Source: Paraburkholderia sp. C35 (lineage in GTDB: Bacteria; Pseudomonadota; Gammaproteobacteria; Burkholderiales; Burkholderiaceae). Taken from it: a stretch of DNA of 64,000 nt. The DNA lies in assembly GCF_003121405.1 (NCBI RefSeq), contig NZ_QBUY01000004.1, positions 159,806 through 223,805 of the forward strand. Reading direction: 5' to 3'. The position numbers were made by a program, and so were the translations under genes. The notes under the pieces were generated by a model. That model was given only the letters and a program-made list of their open reading frames with translations. It made no database searches and was not told the origin of the DNA. Position 1 is the first letter of the stretch. Each line of letters begins with the position of its first letter. Positions 51,555-61,131 of the stretch are shown here, piece after piece.

Positions 51555-51816
51555 ACGCCATCTGTTTGCGCGTCTCACCGCGCAACGGCCCGCACTCCCT
51601 CCCCGCGGCTTTGTGACAGTTCGCCGAAATACGGCCATTAACTCCATCTGATCCACCGATCACCCTATCGCCCTCGCGGACAGAATAGCGTCACGGTAGC
51701 TCATTGCGTGTCGAGTTGCCCTTGAAGCCGGTGCGTGTCCGGCTGCGTCGCGCCGTCGTATGGCAGCGCCGCGCCGACCGCGCGCCCGATCGACTCTTTT
51801 CCTGTTTTCCGCTTTC
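51555..51816. other. gap before the second glycosylation cluster
   Basis: No supported gene. An open frame from 51760 continues into the glycosyltransferase gene but its first 19 codons look unlike the family. No duplicate of the tRNA 3' end was seen. Confidence 0.45.
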
Positions 51817-52506
51817 ATGAAGCCCATTCGCCTGGTTTGTGGCACGCGCGCCTCTTACGACGATTTTCCGCTGAAGACAGCCCTCGGCCGCTCGCTCTCG
51901 CTGTTCCGTCATGCGACGCCGCCGCAGCTGATGCTGTTCGACAACAACCGGGCCGGACTTTCGTCGATCTATAACTACGCGATCGAGCAATCGCGCCACG
52001 ATCCCGCCATCCTCGTGTTCCTGCACGACGACCTGCATCTGTGCGACTTCTACTGGATGGACCGCATCCGCGAAGCGGTCACGCAGTTCGACATCGTCGG
52101 TCTGGCGGGTAACACGCGCCGTCTGCCGGGACAGCCTTCGTGGTTCTTCAAGGATGCATCCCTGACGCGCGACGAGCCGCAATATCTAAGCGGCGTGGTC
52201 GGACACGGCAGTGGCTTCCCGTGCTCGAACATGTCGATTTACGGGCCGCCTGGCCGCGAATGCAAGCTGCTCGACGGCCTGCTGCTGGCCGCCGACAGCG
52301 AGCGCCTGATCGCCAGCGGTCTCACCTTCGACGAGCGCTTCGACTTCCACTTCTACGATCTCGATTTCTGCCGCCAGGCCGAATCACGCGGATTGCGCAT
52401 GGGAACCTGGCCGATGAGCGTGGTCCACGAAAGCGGTGGATCTTTCGGCAGTCCGTCGTGGCGCGGCGGTTACGAGCGCTACATGCAGAAGTACATGGGC
52501 GTGTGA
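51817..52506 (+). CDS. small GT-A-type glycosyltransferase
   Basis: A 229-residue protein. LVFLHDDLHLCDFYWMDRI resembles the metal-binding DxD-type segment of GT-A (family 2-like) glycosyltransferases, and FDFHFYDLDFCRQAESRGLRMG is the later acidic segment of the same group; no membrane helices are seen. The ATG at 51817 gives the natural start (MKPIRLVCGTRASYDDF). It opens the TPR-GT41 cluster and probably adds a sugar to the same glycan. Substrates unknown. Confidence 0.72.
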   Translation: MKPIRLVCGTRASYDDFPLKTALGRSLSLFRHATPPQLMLFDNNRAGLSSIYNYAIEQSRHDPAILVFLHDDLHLCDFYWMDRIREAVTQFDIVGLAGNTRRLPGQPSWFFKDASLTRDEPQYLSGVVGHGSGFPCSNMSIYGPPGRECKLLDGLLLAADSERLIASGLTFDERFDFHFYDLDFCRQAESRGLRMGTWPMSVVHESGGSFGSPSWRGGYERYMQKYMGV

Positions 52507-52539
52507 GCGCGTCGTCAACGCGTCACGTCAAGGTTTCCG

Positions 52540-54669
52540 ATGCAAGCGCCAGCCGATCACGCATCCACCACAAGCGGCGACGTCCGGATGGACGGGACGC
52601 TGCACGCGCCGCCGCCGGCCGTGCCCGCATTCGATCCCGCCGCCGCATTGCAGGCTGCATTCGCGCATCATCAGACGGGTCGCATGGGCGAAGCGGCCGA
52701 GCTTTACAAGCTGATTCTCCAGCACGACGACACGCATGCCGATGCATTGCATTTTCTGGGCGTGCTCGCGTGTGACGTCGGCGATCTGCCGGCGGGCATC
52801 GATCTGATCGAGAAATCGATCCAGTTGCATCCGAACGCCATCTATCTGAATAACCTCGGCAACATGCGCGGCCGCGCGCGCGACCAGCAGGGCGCGATCG
52901 CTGCATATCGCGCGGCGCTGTCGCTGGCACCCGGGTATGCGCAGGCGCACAGCAATCTCGGCCATACATTGCGCGAGGCGGGTGACCCAACGGCTGCCCT
53001 CGCCAGCTGCGAGCAGGCCATTCGGCTCGAGCCGGGGCTTGCGCAGGCGTGGATCAATTTCGGCAACGCGCTGCTGGATCTGGGCAGCGACGAAGGCGCG
53101 CTCGACAGCTACATGAAGGCAATCGCGCTGAACCCGAATGACGCGAACGCCCACAACAACGTCGGCAACATCCTGGAGAAATATGGCCGCGCCGCGGGCG
53201 CTGCTGACGCCTATCAACGCGCGCTCGCACTGGAACCGATGCGCGCGTCGCTGCACAACAACCTCGGCAACGTGCTGCGCGATCAGGGGCTTACGGAGGA
53301 AGCGACAGAGAGCTATCGTCGCGCCGTCGAACTCGACCCCGGCTTCGCGCAGGCGCACAGCAATCTGCTGCTGCTGGTCAACACGCGACCGGACGTGAGC
53401 TTGCGAGAGCAGTTCGACGAAGCACGCGCGTTTGGTGAACAGCAATCGGCGAGGGCACAACGCATCGACCACACCGCGCACGTCGCGACTGAAGGCAAGC
53501 GCCTGCGCGTCGGCTTCGTATCCGGCGATCTGAACTCGCATCCTGTCGGCTTTTTCCTCGAAAGCGTGCTCGGCCATCTGGACCGCGAACGCATCGAACT
53601 CATCGCCTACGCGACACGCAAGCGCGACGATGCAGTATCGCAGCGTCTGATGCCGCACTTCAGCGCGTGGCACGATGTCTCGCGGCTCGACGACGAAGCG
53701 TGCGCGTGCCGCATCCGCGACGACGCGATCGATGTGCTCGTCGATCTGTCGGGTCACACGAATCACAACCGTCTGCCCGTGTTCGCGCGTAAGCCCGCAC
53801 CCGTTCAGGCCACATGGCTTGGCTACTTCGCGACGACGGGACTCGCATCGATCGATTACGTGATTGCCGATCGCCACGTGCTGCCGCTCGAAGAAGCATC
53901 GCAATTCGTCGAAGCGCCGTGGCATCTGCCCGACAGCTATCTTTGCTTCACGCCGCCGCCGTTCGCTATCGATGCCGGCCCGCTGCCCGCTGGTGAGCAC
54001 GGTGCCATCACTTTCGGTTGCTTCAACCATCTGGTGAAGCTCAACGATGCCGTGGTCGCTTTATGGTCGCGCGTGCTCGACGCCGTGCCCGCTTCGCGTC
54101 TGCTGCTGAAAACCCGGCAACTCGACGATCCCGCCGTTCGCCACGCCACGCTGGCGCGATTCGACGCGCACGGCATCGACGCTGCGCGCCTGTTGCTCGA
54201 AGGACAGTCGCCGCGCGACGAACTGCTCGCGGCGTATCAGCGCGTCGACATCGCACTCGATCCGTTCCCTTATGCAGGCGGCACGACGAGTGTCGAAGCG
54301 TTGTGGATGGGCGTGCCCGTGCTGACGCGGCGCGGCGAACGCTTTCTGTCGCACGTCGGCGAAAGCATCGTGAGCACGGCGGGCCTGCCGGGATGGATCG
54401 CCGCAGACGATGACGACTACGTCGCCAAAGCGGTTCGCTTCAGCGAGCAGCGCAATGAACTGGCGACGCTCAGAAGCACGTTGCGCGAACGCCTGCTTGC
54501 TTCGCCGCTGTGCGACGCGCCGCGTTTTGCACGCCATCTCGAAGACGCATTTCACGGCATGTGGGCGCACCACGTCGCATGTCATCACGCCAGTAACGGG
54601 CGCTCTGCCCAAACGGATCGACTTTCATCAGGAGACGCCCGCCATCGCGTGGAGCGCAATATCGCATGA
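52540..54669 (+). CDS. TPR-GT41 glycosyltransferase (O-GlcNAc transferase/SPINDLY-like), paralogue 1
   Basis: A 709-residue protein. About residues 35-280 are roughly seven to eight tetratricopeptide repeats (AHHQTGRMGEAAELYKLIL, AHSNLGHTLREAG and others) that would bind a protein substrate. Residues about 320-675 are the GT41 catalytic part: RLRVGFVSGDLNSHPVG with His334, VLVDLSGHTNHNRLPVF, TFGCFNHLVKLND with Lys500 (nucleotide phosphate binding in OGT), and LDPFPYAGGTTSVEALWMG. It differs from the other three in CFNHL and LDPFPY. Soluble. Its stop overlaps the start of paralogue 2 (ATGA). Confidence 0.88.
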   Translation: MQAPADHASTTSGDVRMDGTLHAPPPAVPAFDPAAALQAAFAHHQTGRMGEAAELYKLILQHDDTHADALHFLGVLACDVGDLPAGIDLIEKSIQLHPNAIYLNNLGNMRGRARDQQGAIAAYRAALSLAPGYAQAHSNLGHTLREAGDPTAALASCEQAIRLEPGLAQAWINFGNALLDLGSDEGALDSYMKAIALNPNDANAHNNVGNILEKYGRAAGAADAYQRALALEPMRASLHNNLGNVLRDQGLTEEATESYRRAVELDPGFAQAHSNLLLLVNTRPDVSLREQFDEARAFGEQQSARAQRIDHTAHVATEGKRLRVGFVSGDLNSHPVGFFLESVLGHLDRERIELIAYATRKRDDAVSQRLMPHFSAWHDVSRLDDEACACRIRDDAIDVLVDLSGHTNHNRLPVFARKPAPVQATWLGYFATTGLASIDYVIADRHVLPLEEASQFVEAPWHLPDSYLCFTPPPFAIDAGPLPAGEHGAITFGCFNHLVKLNDAVVALWSRVLDAVPASRLLLKTRQLDDPAVRHATLARFDAHGIDAARLLLEGQSPRDELLAAYQRVDIALDPFPYAGGTTSVEALWMGVPVLTRRGERFLSHVGESIVSTAGLPGWIAADDDDYVAKAVRFSEQRNELATLRSTLRERLLASPLCDAPRFARHLEDAFHGMWAHHVACHHASNGRSAQTDRLSSGDARHRVERNIA

Positions 54670-56546
54670 CAGACTTCAATCAGAATCAGAATGGCTCGTG
54701 GCAGCGCATGCCGACGCCCACCAACCTCGGCACGGCACCGCAGCCGCAACCGGCACCGGATGCGACTGCGCAGGCGCAGATCGCAGCGATGCTGCAAACG
54801 GCCGGCGAGCATCACGAAGCCGAGCGCTTCGATGAAGCAGAAACGCTGTATCGGCAGATTCTCGCGATCGATCCGAATCACGCGGACGCCATGCATCTGC
54901 TCGGCCTGATCGCGCATGAATTCGGCCAGTACGCGACGGCTTGCGATCTGATCATGGCTGCCATCACGCGCAATCCGCAGGCGTTCTACTTCTACAACCT
55001 CGGCAACGTGATGCAGGCGAACAACCGGCCTGCCGCCGCTGCCGAATGTTTCCGCCAGGCGCTCGCACTGCAGCCGGAATACGTGGATGCGCACAACAAC
55101 CTCGGCAACGCCCAGCGCGCGCTGAAGGATCATCACGCGGCCGTGCAGTCGTTCTGCCAGGCGATCAACCTGAAGCCGGATGACGCGCGTGCCTACAACA
55201 ACCTCGCGAACACGCTGATGGAGCTCGATGAGCTCGACGCGGCCATCGAGGCCTGGCGTAACTCGATCGCGCTGCGCCCCGATTTCGCGGAGCCGCGCAG
55301 CAATCTGCTGTTTGCGCTGAACTATCAGCAGCAGACCACGCCGCAAGCGTATCTGGACGAAGCGCTGCGTTACGGCGAAGTGATGGAAGCGCGCGCGACG
55401 CCGTTCACGACGTGGCTGGTCGATGCAGGCTCGCGCGTCGACCGTCCGCTGCGCGTTGGCATCGTGTCCGGCGATCTGAAGAAGCATCCGGTCGGTTACT
55501 TCATCGAAAGCGTGCTGGCGAATCTCGATGCGTCGCGCGTGCAAATGGTTGCCTATCCGACACGCGATATCGCCGACGAACTCACGGCGCGCATCAAGCC
55601 GTCGTTCTCCGCGTGGACCAGCATCGCCGGCGTAAGCGACGAAGCGGCTGCGCAGCGCATCCGTGAAGACAACATCGATATTCTGATCGACGCATCCGGC
55701 CACAGCACGCATAACCGTCTGCCGCTGTTCGCGTGGAAGCCGGCGCCCGTGCAGGTCAGCTGGCCGGGCTATTTCGCAAGCACGGGTGTGCGCGCGATCG
55801 ATTACATCCTCGGCGATGCGCATGTGCTGCCGGAAGCCGAAGCATCGCACTTCATCGAAAAGCCGTGGCGTCTGCCTGACAGCTATCTGTGCTTCACACC
55901 GCCCGCCGAGCACGTCGAAACGGGCACGCTGCCGATGCTCGCGAACGGTCATGTGACGTTCGGCTACTTCGGCAACGTGACGAAAGTCACGGATCATGTG
56001 GTTGGCGTGTGGTCGGCGCTGCTGCAGAAAGTGCCGAATGCAGTGCTGTTCCTCAAATCAGGTCAGTTCGACGACGCGCACGTGCGCGACGCATTCGTGC
56101 GCCGCTTTGCGACGCGCGGCATTCCGGCCTCGCGCCTGATCATCGAAGGTCGCTCGGCGCGCGATGCGTATTTCGCTGCCTATCGACGTGTCGACATGAT
56201 GCTGAGTCCGTTCCCGTACGGTGGTGGCACCACCACAGCGGAAGCGTTCTGGATGGGCGTGCCCGTGCTGGTTCGCCACGGTGAGCGCTTCGTCACGCAT
56301 ATCGCGGAAACGCTGTGCCACACGGCAGGCCTGTCCGACTGGATCGCCGAAGACGACGCGGCTTACGTCGACAAGGCCGTCGCGTTCGCCGCAGACCAGG
56401 CGCATCTGTCCGCGCTGCGCGCTGGCCTGCGCGCGCAACTGCTCGCGTCGCCGCTGTGTGATGCGGCGCGTTTCGCCCGCAATCTGGAAACTGCCTTGCA
56501 CGGCATGTGGGAACAGCGCGTCGCGCAGGTTTCGGAGGCCGTGTAA
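54666..56546 (+). CDS. TPR-GT41 glycosyltransferase, paralogue 2
   Basis: A 626-residue protein, the shortest of the four. A Gln/Pro-rich start (residues 1-35) precedes about five TPRs (40-215). The GT41 part has RVGIVSGDLKKHPVGYF with His274, LIDASGHSTHNRLPLF, TFGYFGNVTKVTD with Lys440 and LSPFPYGGGTTTAEAFWMG. WPGYF replaces the WLGYF of the others. It is coupled to paralogue 1 by a 4-base overlap and is directly followed by the epimerase gene. Confidence 0.88.
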   Translation: MTDFNQNQNGSWQRMPTPTNLGTAPQPQPAPDATAQAQIAAMLQTAGEHHEAERFDEAETLYRQILAIDPNHADAMHLLGLIAHEFGQYATACDLIMAAITRNPQAFYFYNLGNVMQANNRPAAAAECFRQALALQPEYVDAHNNLGNAQRALKDHHAAVQSFCQAINLKPDDARAYNNLANTLMELDELDAAIEAWRNSIALRPDFAEPRSNLLFALNYQQQTTPQAYLDEALRYGEVMEARATPFTTWLVDAGSRVDRPLRVGIVSGDLKKHPVGYFIESVLANLDASRVQMVAYPTRDIADELTARIKPSFSAWTSIAGVSDEAAAQRIREDNIDILIDASGHSTHNRLPLFAWKPAPVQVSWPGYFASTGVRAIDYILGDAHVLPEAEASHFIEKPWRLPDSYLCFTPPAEHVETGTLPMLANGHVTFGYFGNVTKVTDHVVGVWSALLQKVPNAVLFLKSGQFDDAHVRDAFVRRFATRGIPASRLIIEGRSARDAYFAAYRRVDMMLSPFPYGGGTTTAEAFWMGVPVLVRHGERFVTHIAETLCHTAGLSDWIAEDDAAYVDKAVAFAADQAHLSALRAGLRAQLLASPLCDAARFARNLETALHGMWEQRVAQVSEAV

Positions 56547-57488
56547 GTGAGTGCGCAGTCGGTCCTGATTACGGGCGGCGCGGGCTTTCTCGGCTCGCAT
56601 CTGTGTGACCGGCTGGTAGCGGCCGGTCACGACGTGATGTGCGTCGACAACTTTCACACGGGCAGCAAGCAGACCATTCATCACCTGATCGGCAAGGTGA
56701 ATTTCGAAGTGATCCGCCATGACGTGTGGCTGCCGCTGTACGTCGAAGCGGACCGCGTGTTCAACATGGCGTGTCCGGCCAGCCCGGTGCATTACCAGAG
56801 CGATCCTGTATCGACGGTGAAGACGGCCGTGCTCGGCGCGATCAACATGCTCGGGCTCGCCAAGCGCTGCGGCGCGCGCATTCTGCAGGCATCGACGAGT
56901 GAAGTGTATGGCGACGCGCAGCAGCATCCGCAGCCGGAAACCTATTGGGGCAACGTGAACCCGAACGGTCCGCGCGCGTGCTACGACGAAGGCAAGCGCT
57001 GCGCGGAAACGCTGTTCTTCGATTATCACAGGCAACACGGTGTGGATATTCGCGTCGCGCGGATCTTCAACACGTATGGCCCGCGCATGCGTCCCGACGA
57101 CGGCCGCGTGGTGTCCAACTTCATCATGCAGGCGCTGCAAGGCGAACCGATCACGCTGTACGGCGACGGCAGCCAGACGCGTTCGTTCTGCTACGTCGAC
57201 GATCTCGTCGAAGGGCTGATGCGGCTGATGGATCACGAAGGCGAGCCGGGACCGTTCAACATCGGCAATCCGAGCGAGATCACGATTCGCGAGCTGGCGG
57301 AAACGGTGTTGCGGCTGACGGGTTCGCGCTCGCGGATCGAATATCGCCCGCTGCCGTCGGACGATCCCGTGCAGCGGCGTCCCGACATCGCGAAGGCCCG
57401 TCAACATCTCGACTGGGAGCCGGGCGTGATGCTCGAAGATGGTCTCAAAGAGACCATCGCGTACTTCAAAAAGGTAGTGAAGCAATGA
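56547..57488 (+). CDS. UDP-glucuronate decarboxylase (UDP-xylose synthase type), SDR family
   Basis: A 313-residue extended short-chain dehydrogenase. The NAD-binding motif [15 protein letters not shown] lies near residues 10-22; [11 protein letters not shown] holds the catalytic Tyr and Lys, and [20 protein letters not shown] is typical of UDP-glucuronate decarboxylase (UXS), which makes UDP-xylose. It starts with GTG right after the paralogue-2 stop codon, with GGAGG upstream. A plain UDP-glucose 4-epimerase is less likely from these motifs. It could supply the donor for the neighbouring GT41 enzymes (inference). Confidence 0.85.
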   Translation: MSAQSVLITGGAGFLGSHLCDRLVAAGHDVMCVDNFHTGSKQTIHHLIGKVNFEVIRHDVWLPLYVEADRVFNMACPASPVHYQSDPVSTVKTAVLGAINMLGLAKRCGARILQASTSEVYGDAQQHPQPETYWGNVNPNGPRACYDEGKRCAETLFFDYHRQHGVDIRVARIFNTYGPRMRPDDGRVVSNFIMQALQGEPITLYGDGSQTRSFCYVDDLVEGLMRLMDHEGEPGPFNIGNPSEITIRELAETVLRLTGSRSRIEYRPLPSDDPVQRRPDIAKARQHLDWEPGVMLEDGLKETIAYFKKVVKQ

Positions 57489-58690
57489 ATTGCGATCTGA
57501 TCGAAGCGACGTGCCCCGTTTGCTCGAACACGGTGGCCGCACGGTTTTTCCCGGCAGGCGAGCAGACGCTGGCGACGCTCGCGTGGCCCGATTCCGCGCA
57601 CGCCGCGCAATCGCTGCCGCGTCATGCGCAGGATTTCGTGCAGTGCCCGTCGTGCACGCACGTGTGGAATCACCGCTTCGAATACGACGCGATTCCGTAT
57701 CAAAGCAATCCGAACCGGATGTTCAACAACGGCAGCATCTGGAAAGGCCATCTCGCGCATACGCGCGATCTCGTGCTGTCGCAGTTGCCTGATGCACCCA
57801 ATGTTGTCGAGATCGGCTGTGGTGAAGGGCATTTTGTGCGCGGACTGGCGCAAGCGAAACCTGGCGGACGCTTCATCGGCTTCGATCCGAATGCGACGCC
57901 TGAGACAGGGCTTGGTGTCGAGTTTCATCCCCGCCTGTTCGAACCGCTCGCGGATATGAAGGCGTTCCAGCCGGATGCCGTGGTGATTCGCCACGTGCTC
58001 GATCATCTGACGGAACCCGCGCGGCTCCTCGAAGCGCTTGCATGGGGCGCGATGTCGGCGGGCAAGGACGCGTGGCTGTTTGCAGAAGTGCCGTGCATCG
58101 ACCGTGTGTTCGACACACAGCGTCTCGCCGACTTTTTCTATGAACACGTGTCGCACTTCACGACGGAATCGTTCCGTACGCTGATGTCGCGCGCGGGTGA
58201 TGTCGTCGCGCTCGATCACGGCTACGACGGCGAAGTGGTGTACGCGCTCGTCAAGCTCGCGGTGCCTGCGCAGGCGCGTTCGCGTGCGGAAGCGGCGACG
58301 CGTTTCGCTGCGCGCACGGTCGAAAGCCGCGCAACGATCGCGCAGCAACTGTCGCAATTGAGTGCGTCGGGCAAGCGCGTTGCGATCTGGGGCGGCACGG
58401 GCAAGGCAGCGGCGTTCATTCATCATTTCGGCGCGGACGCCGAGCGCTTTCCCCTCGTGGTCGATTCGGACCTGGGCAAGGTCGGCACCTTCGTGCCGGG
58501 CACCGGACAACGGATCGAGTACCGCGACGTGCTGAAACAGACCGACGTCGATGTGATCGTGATTCCGACGCAATGGCGCGCGCGCGACATCATCGCTGAA
58601 ATGACGCGTGAAGGCATCGCGACGAAGAGCGTGATGATCGAGCACGAAGGCGGCCTGGTCGATTTCTTCGCGCAAACGCATCCGTATTGA
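57485..58690 (+). CDS. SAM methyltransferase with N-terminal zinc-binding domain (C-methyltransferase type)
   Basis: A 401-residue protein of the type seen in sugar C-methyltransferases. The N-terminus carries two Cys pairs (CPVC and CPSC), a likely zinc site; [18 protein letters not shown] at about 101-118 is SAM motif I; the C-terminal part has [18 protein letters not shown], typical of the C-methyltransferase C-terminal domain. The ATG overlaps the decarboxylase stop codon. Probably methylates a nucleotide sugar or glycan. Confidence 0.83.
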   Translation: MNCDLIEATCPVCSNTVAARFFPAGEQTLATLAWPDSAHAAQSLPRHAQDFVQCPSCTHVWNHRFEYDAIPYQSNPNRMFNNGSIWKGHLAHTRDLVLSQLPDAPNVVEIGCGEGHFVRGLAQAKPGGRFIGFDPNATPETGLGVEFHPRLFEPLADMKAFQPDAVVIRHVLDHLTEPARLLEALAWGAMSAGKDAWLFAEVPCIDRVFDTQRLADFFYEHVSHFTTESFRTLMSRAGDVVALDHGYDGEVVYALVKLAVPAQARSRAEAATRFAARTVESRATIAQQLSQLSASGKRVAIWGGTGKAAAFIHHFGADAERFPLVVDSDLGKVGTFVPGTGQRIEYRDVLKQTDVDVIVIPTQWRARDIIAEMTREGIATKSVMIEHEGGLVDFFAQTHPY

Positions 58691-58710
58691 GCGCGGCAGG
58701 ACAGTCGAAC

Positions 58711-61083
58711 ATGCACGATATTCCGGGCCTTCTAAACGCGGCGCTCGCGCATCATCAGGCAGGCAGACTTGCCGATGCGCAGGCGCTGTATGACGCCATT
58801 CTGCAAAGCGAGCCGGCGCAATCGGATGCGCTGCACTTCTCGGGATTGCTCGCTTGCCAGACGGATCGGGCGGACACGGGCATCGCGCTGATGCGCGCGT
58901 CGATCGCTGCGAATCCGAATGCCGTCTACTACAACAATCTGGGCAATGTGCTGCTCGGACGCAAGCTGCCCGGCGAGGCCATCGACAGCTACCGGCACGC
59001 CGTCACGCTGCGTCCCGATTACGCGGAAGCGCACAACAACCTGGGCAACGCACTGCGCGAAGCGGGCGACGCGAACGCGTCGATGCTCAGCTGCGCGCAG
59101 GCCATCGAATTGCGGCCCGGCTATGCGGAGGCGTACAACAATCTCGGCAACGCGCTGAAGGATCTCGGCGATCTCGACAACGCAGTGCTCGCGTATCGCA
59201 AGGCTGTGACGTTTCGGCCCGACTACGCGGCCGCGTTCGGAAATCTTGCGCGTGCAGAAGCGGGGCGCGGCAATGCAGATGAATCGATCGCCGCGTTCCG
59301 TCGCGCCGTTGCGCTCGATCCCGGTCACGTCGAAAGCCACGACAGTCTCGCGACGCTGCTGCATGCGAAGGGCGACGTCGATGGTGCTATCGAGGTGCTG
59401 CAACGCGCTGCACAGCGCGAACCTGCCAATGTCGCGCGTCATCGCAAGCTGGTGCAATGGCTGCGTGACCGCCGGCGCTGGGACGAAGCGGCGCAGGTGC
59501 TGACGCGTGCAGTCGAACGCGCGCCCAATGATGCGTCGTCATACATCGATCTGGGCGATGCATACGAACAGGCCGAGAAATACGACGCGGCGATTCTCTG
59601 CTATCGGACGGCAACCGAACTCACGCCACGCGATGCCCATGCGCATCATCGGCTGGCTGTCGCATGGCTCAAGCATCGCCGTGCCGACGCAGCGCTCACG
59701 AGCGCGCAACAGGCGCTTGCGCTGGAACCGCATTCCGCTGTGCTGCACGTGAACATGGGCGATGTGCTCAGCGTGCTCGGCGACGCAGATGGCGCGATTG
59801 CCAGCTATCGGCGTGGCATCGCGTTCGACGGCGAGATGGAACTGGCGCACAACCGCCTGTTGTTCGATCTCGCGACTCACGCACCGACAGCGCCGTCCGT
59901 CACGCTCGCTGCCGCACGCGATTTCGGCGCACGCATGACTGCGCGTGCGCATCGCTGCTCGCATGCGGCGCCTCAAAACGATGGGCGCAAGCTACGCATC
60001 GGCTTCGTATCCGGCGATCTTCAACTGCATCCCGTGGGTATTTTCATCGAATCGGTGATGGAGCATTTCGCGGACGGCAGCTTCGATCTGATTGCGTATT
60101 CGACTCGCGCCAGTGAAGACGACATCACGGCGCGTCTGAAGCAACGCTTCACCGCGTGGCGCAGTTTCGTGAACGTGCCTGACGGGCAGGCCGTGCAGAT
60201 GATTCGCGACGATCGCATCGATATTCTCGTCGACCTGTCGGGCCATACGGTGCATAACCGTTTGCCCGTATTCGCGTGGAAGCCCGCGCCGGTGCAGGTC
60301 AGCTGGCTCGGCTACTTCGGCACCACGGGGCTGGAGGAAATGGACTACGTGCTGGGCGATCCGCATGTGCTGCCCGTCGATGAAGAATCGCATTACGTGG
60401 AGAAAGTCTGGCGCCTGCCCGACAGCTATCTGTGCTTCACGCCGCCCGGCGATGACGTGCGCGTCGGCCCGTTGCCGATGGCACGCAACGGCTACGCGAC
60501 GTTTGGCTATTTCGGCAAGCTGGTGAAGATCACGCCGAACGTGATCGTCGAATGGTCGCGCCTGCTGCATGCCGTGCCTGATGCGAAGCTGATGATGAAG
60601 TCGCACGAACTCGGCGCTGCGCATGCGTGCCGCTCGACGCTGGAGGGATTCGCCGCGCAGGGCATCGATGCATCGCGCCTGATTCTCGAAGGCGGCTCGC
60701 CGCGCAACGAGTATCTCGCGTCGTACAACCGCGTCGACATCATGCTGAGTCCGTTTCCGTATCCGGGCGGCACGACCACAGCGGAAGCGCTGTGGATGGG
60801 CGTGCCAGTCGTCGCGCTCAAGGGCGACCGCTTCGTCACGCACATCTGCGAAAGCGTGCTGAGCGCGGCGGGACTGGCCGACTGGATCGCGCGCGATGAA
60901 GACAGCTATCGCACGCTGGCGAGCGCATGGGCGGCACAACCCGAGCGTCTCGCGGCGTTGCGCGCGGGTTTGCGCGCGCAGACGCTTGCGTCACCGCTAT
61001 GCGACGCGCGGCGTTTCGCACGGAATCTGAAGACGGCGTTCGAAGGCATGTGGGCGCAGTACGCCGTGCCGCAAACGCGATGA
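58711..61083 (+). CDS. TPR-GT41 glycosyltransferase, paralogue 3
   Basis: A 790-residue protein. About residues 1-385 form ten or eleven TPRs (AHHQAGRLADAQALYDAIL, AHNNLGNALREAG, AYNNLGNALKDLG). The GT41 part has RIGFVSGDLQLHPVGIF with His440, LVDLSGHTVHNRLPVF, TFGYFGKLVKITP with Lys606 and LSPFPYPGGTTTAEALWMG. An in-frame TTG at 58687 overlaps the previous stop codon, but AGGA eight bases before the ATG at 58711 favours the latter. Confidence 0.88.
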   Translation: MHDIPGLLNAALAHHQAGRLADAQALYDAILQSEPAQSDALHFSGLLACQTDRADTGIALMRASIAANPNAVYYNNLGNVLLGRKLPGEAIDSYRHAVTLRPDYAEAHNNLGNALREAGDANASMLSCAQAIELRPGYAEAYNNLGNALKDLGDLDNAVLAYRKAVTFRPDYAAAFGNLARAEAGRGNADESIAAFRRAVALDPGHVESHDSLATLLHAKGDVDGAIEVLQRAAQREPANVARHRKLVQWLRDRRRWDEAAQVLTRAVERAPNDASSYIDLGDAYEQAEKYDAAILCYRTATELTPRDAHAHHRLAVAWLKHRRADAALTSAQQALALEPHSAVLHVNMGDVLSVLGDADGAIASYRRGIAFDGEMELAHNRLLFDLATHAPTAPSVTLAAARDFGARMTARAHRCSHAAPQNDGRKLRIGFVSGDLQLHPVGIFIESVMEHFADGSFDLIAYSTRASEDDITARLKQRFTAWRSFVNVPDGQAVQMIRDDRIDILVDLSGHTVHNRLPVFAWKPAPVQVSWLGYFGTTGLEEMDYVLGDPHVLPVDEESHYVEKVWRLPDSYLCFTPPGDDVRVGPLPMARNGYATFGYFGKLVKITPNVIVEWSRLLHAVPDAKLMMKSHELGAAHACRSTLEGFAAQGIDASRLILEGGSPRNEYLASYNRVDIMLSPFPYPGGTTTAEALWMGVPVVALKGDRFVTHICESVLSAAGLADWIARDEDSYRTLASAWAAQPERLAALRAGLRAQTLASPLCDARRFARNLKTAFEGMWAQYAVPQTR

Positions 61084-61131
61084 TGCGAAACGGGCGTGTG
61101 CCCGCTTCGACTGAAGAATCAAGGGATCACA

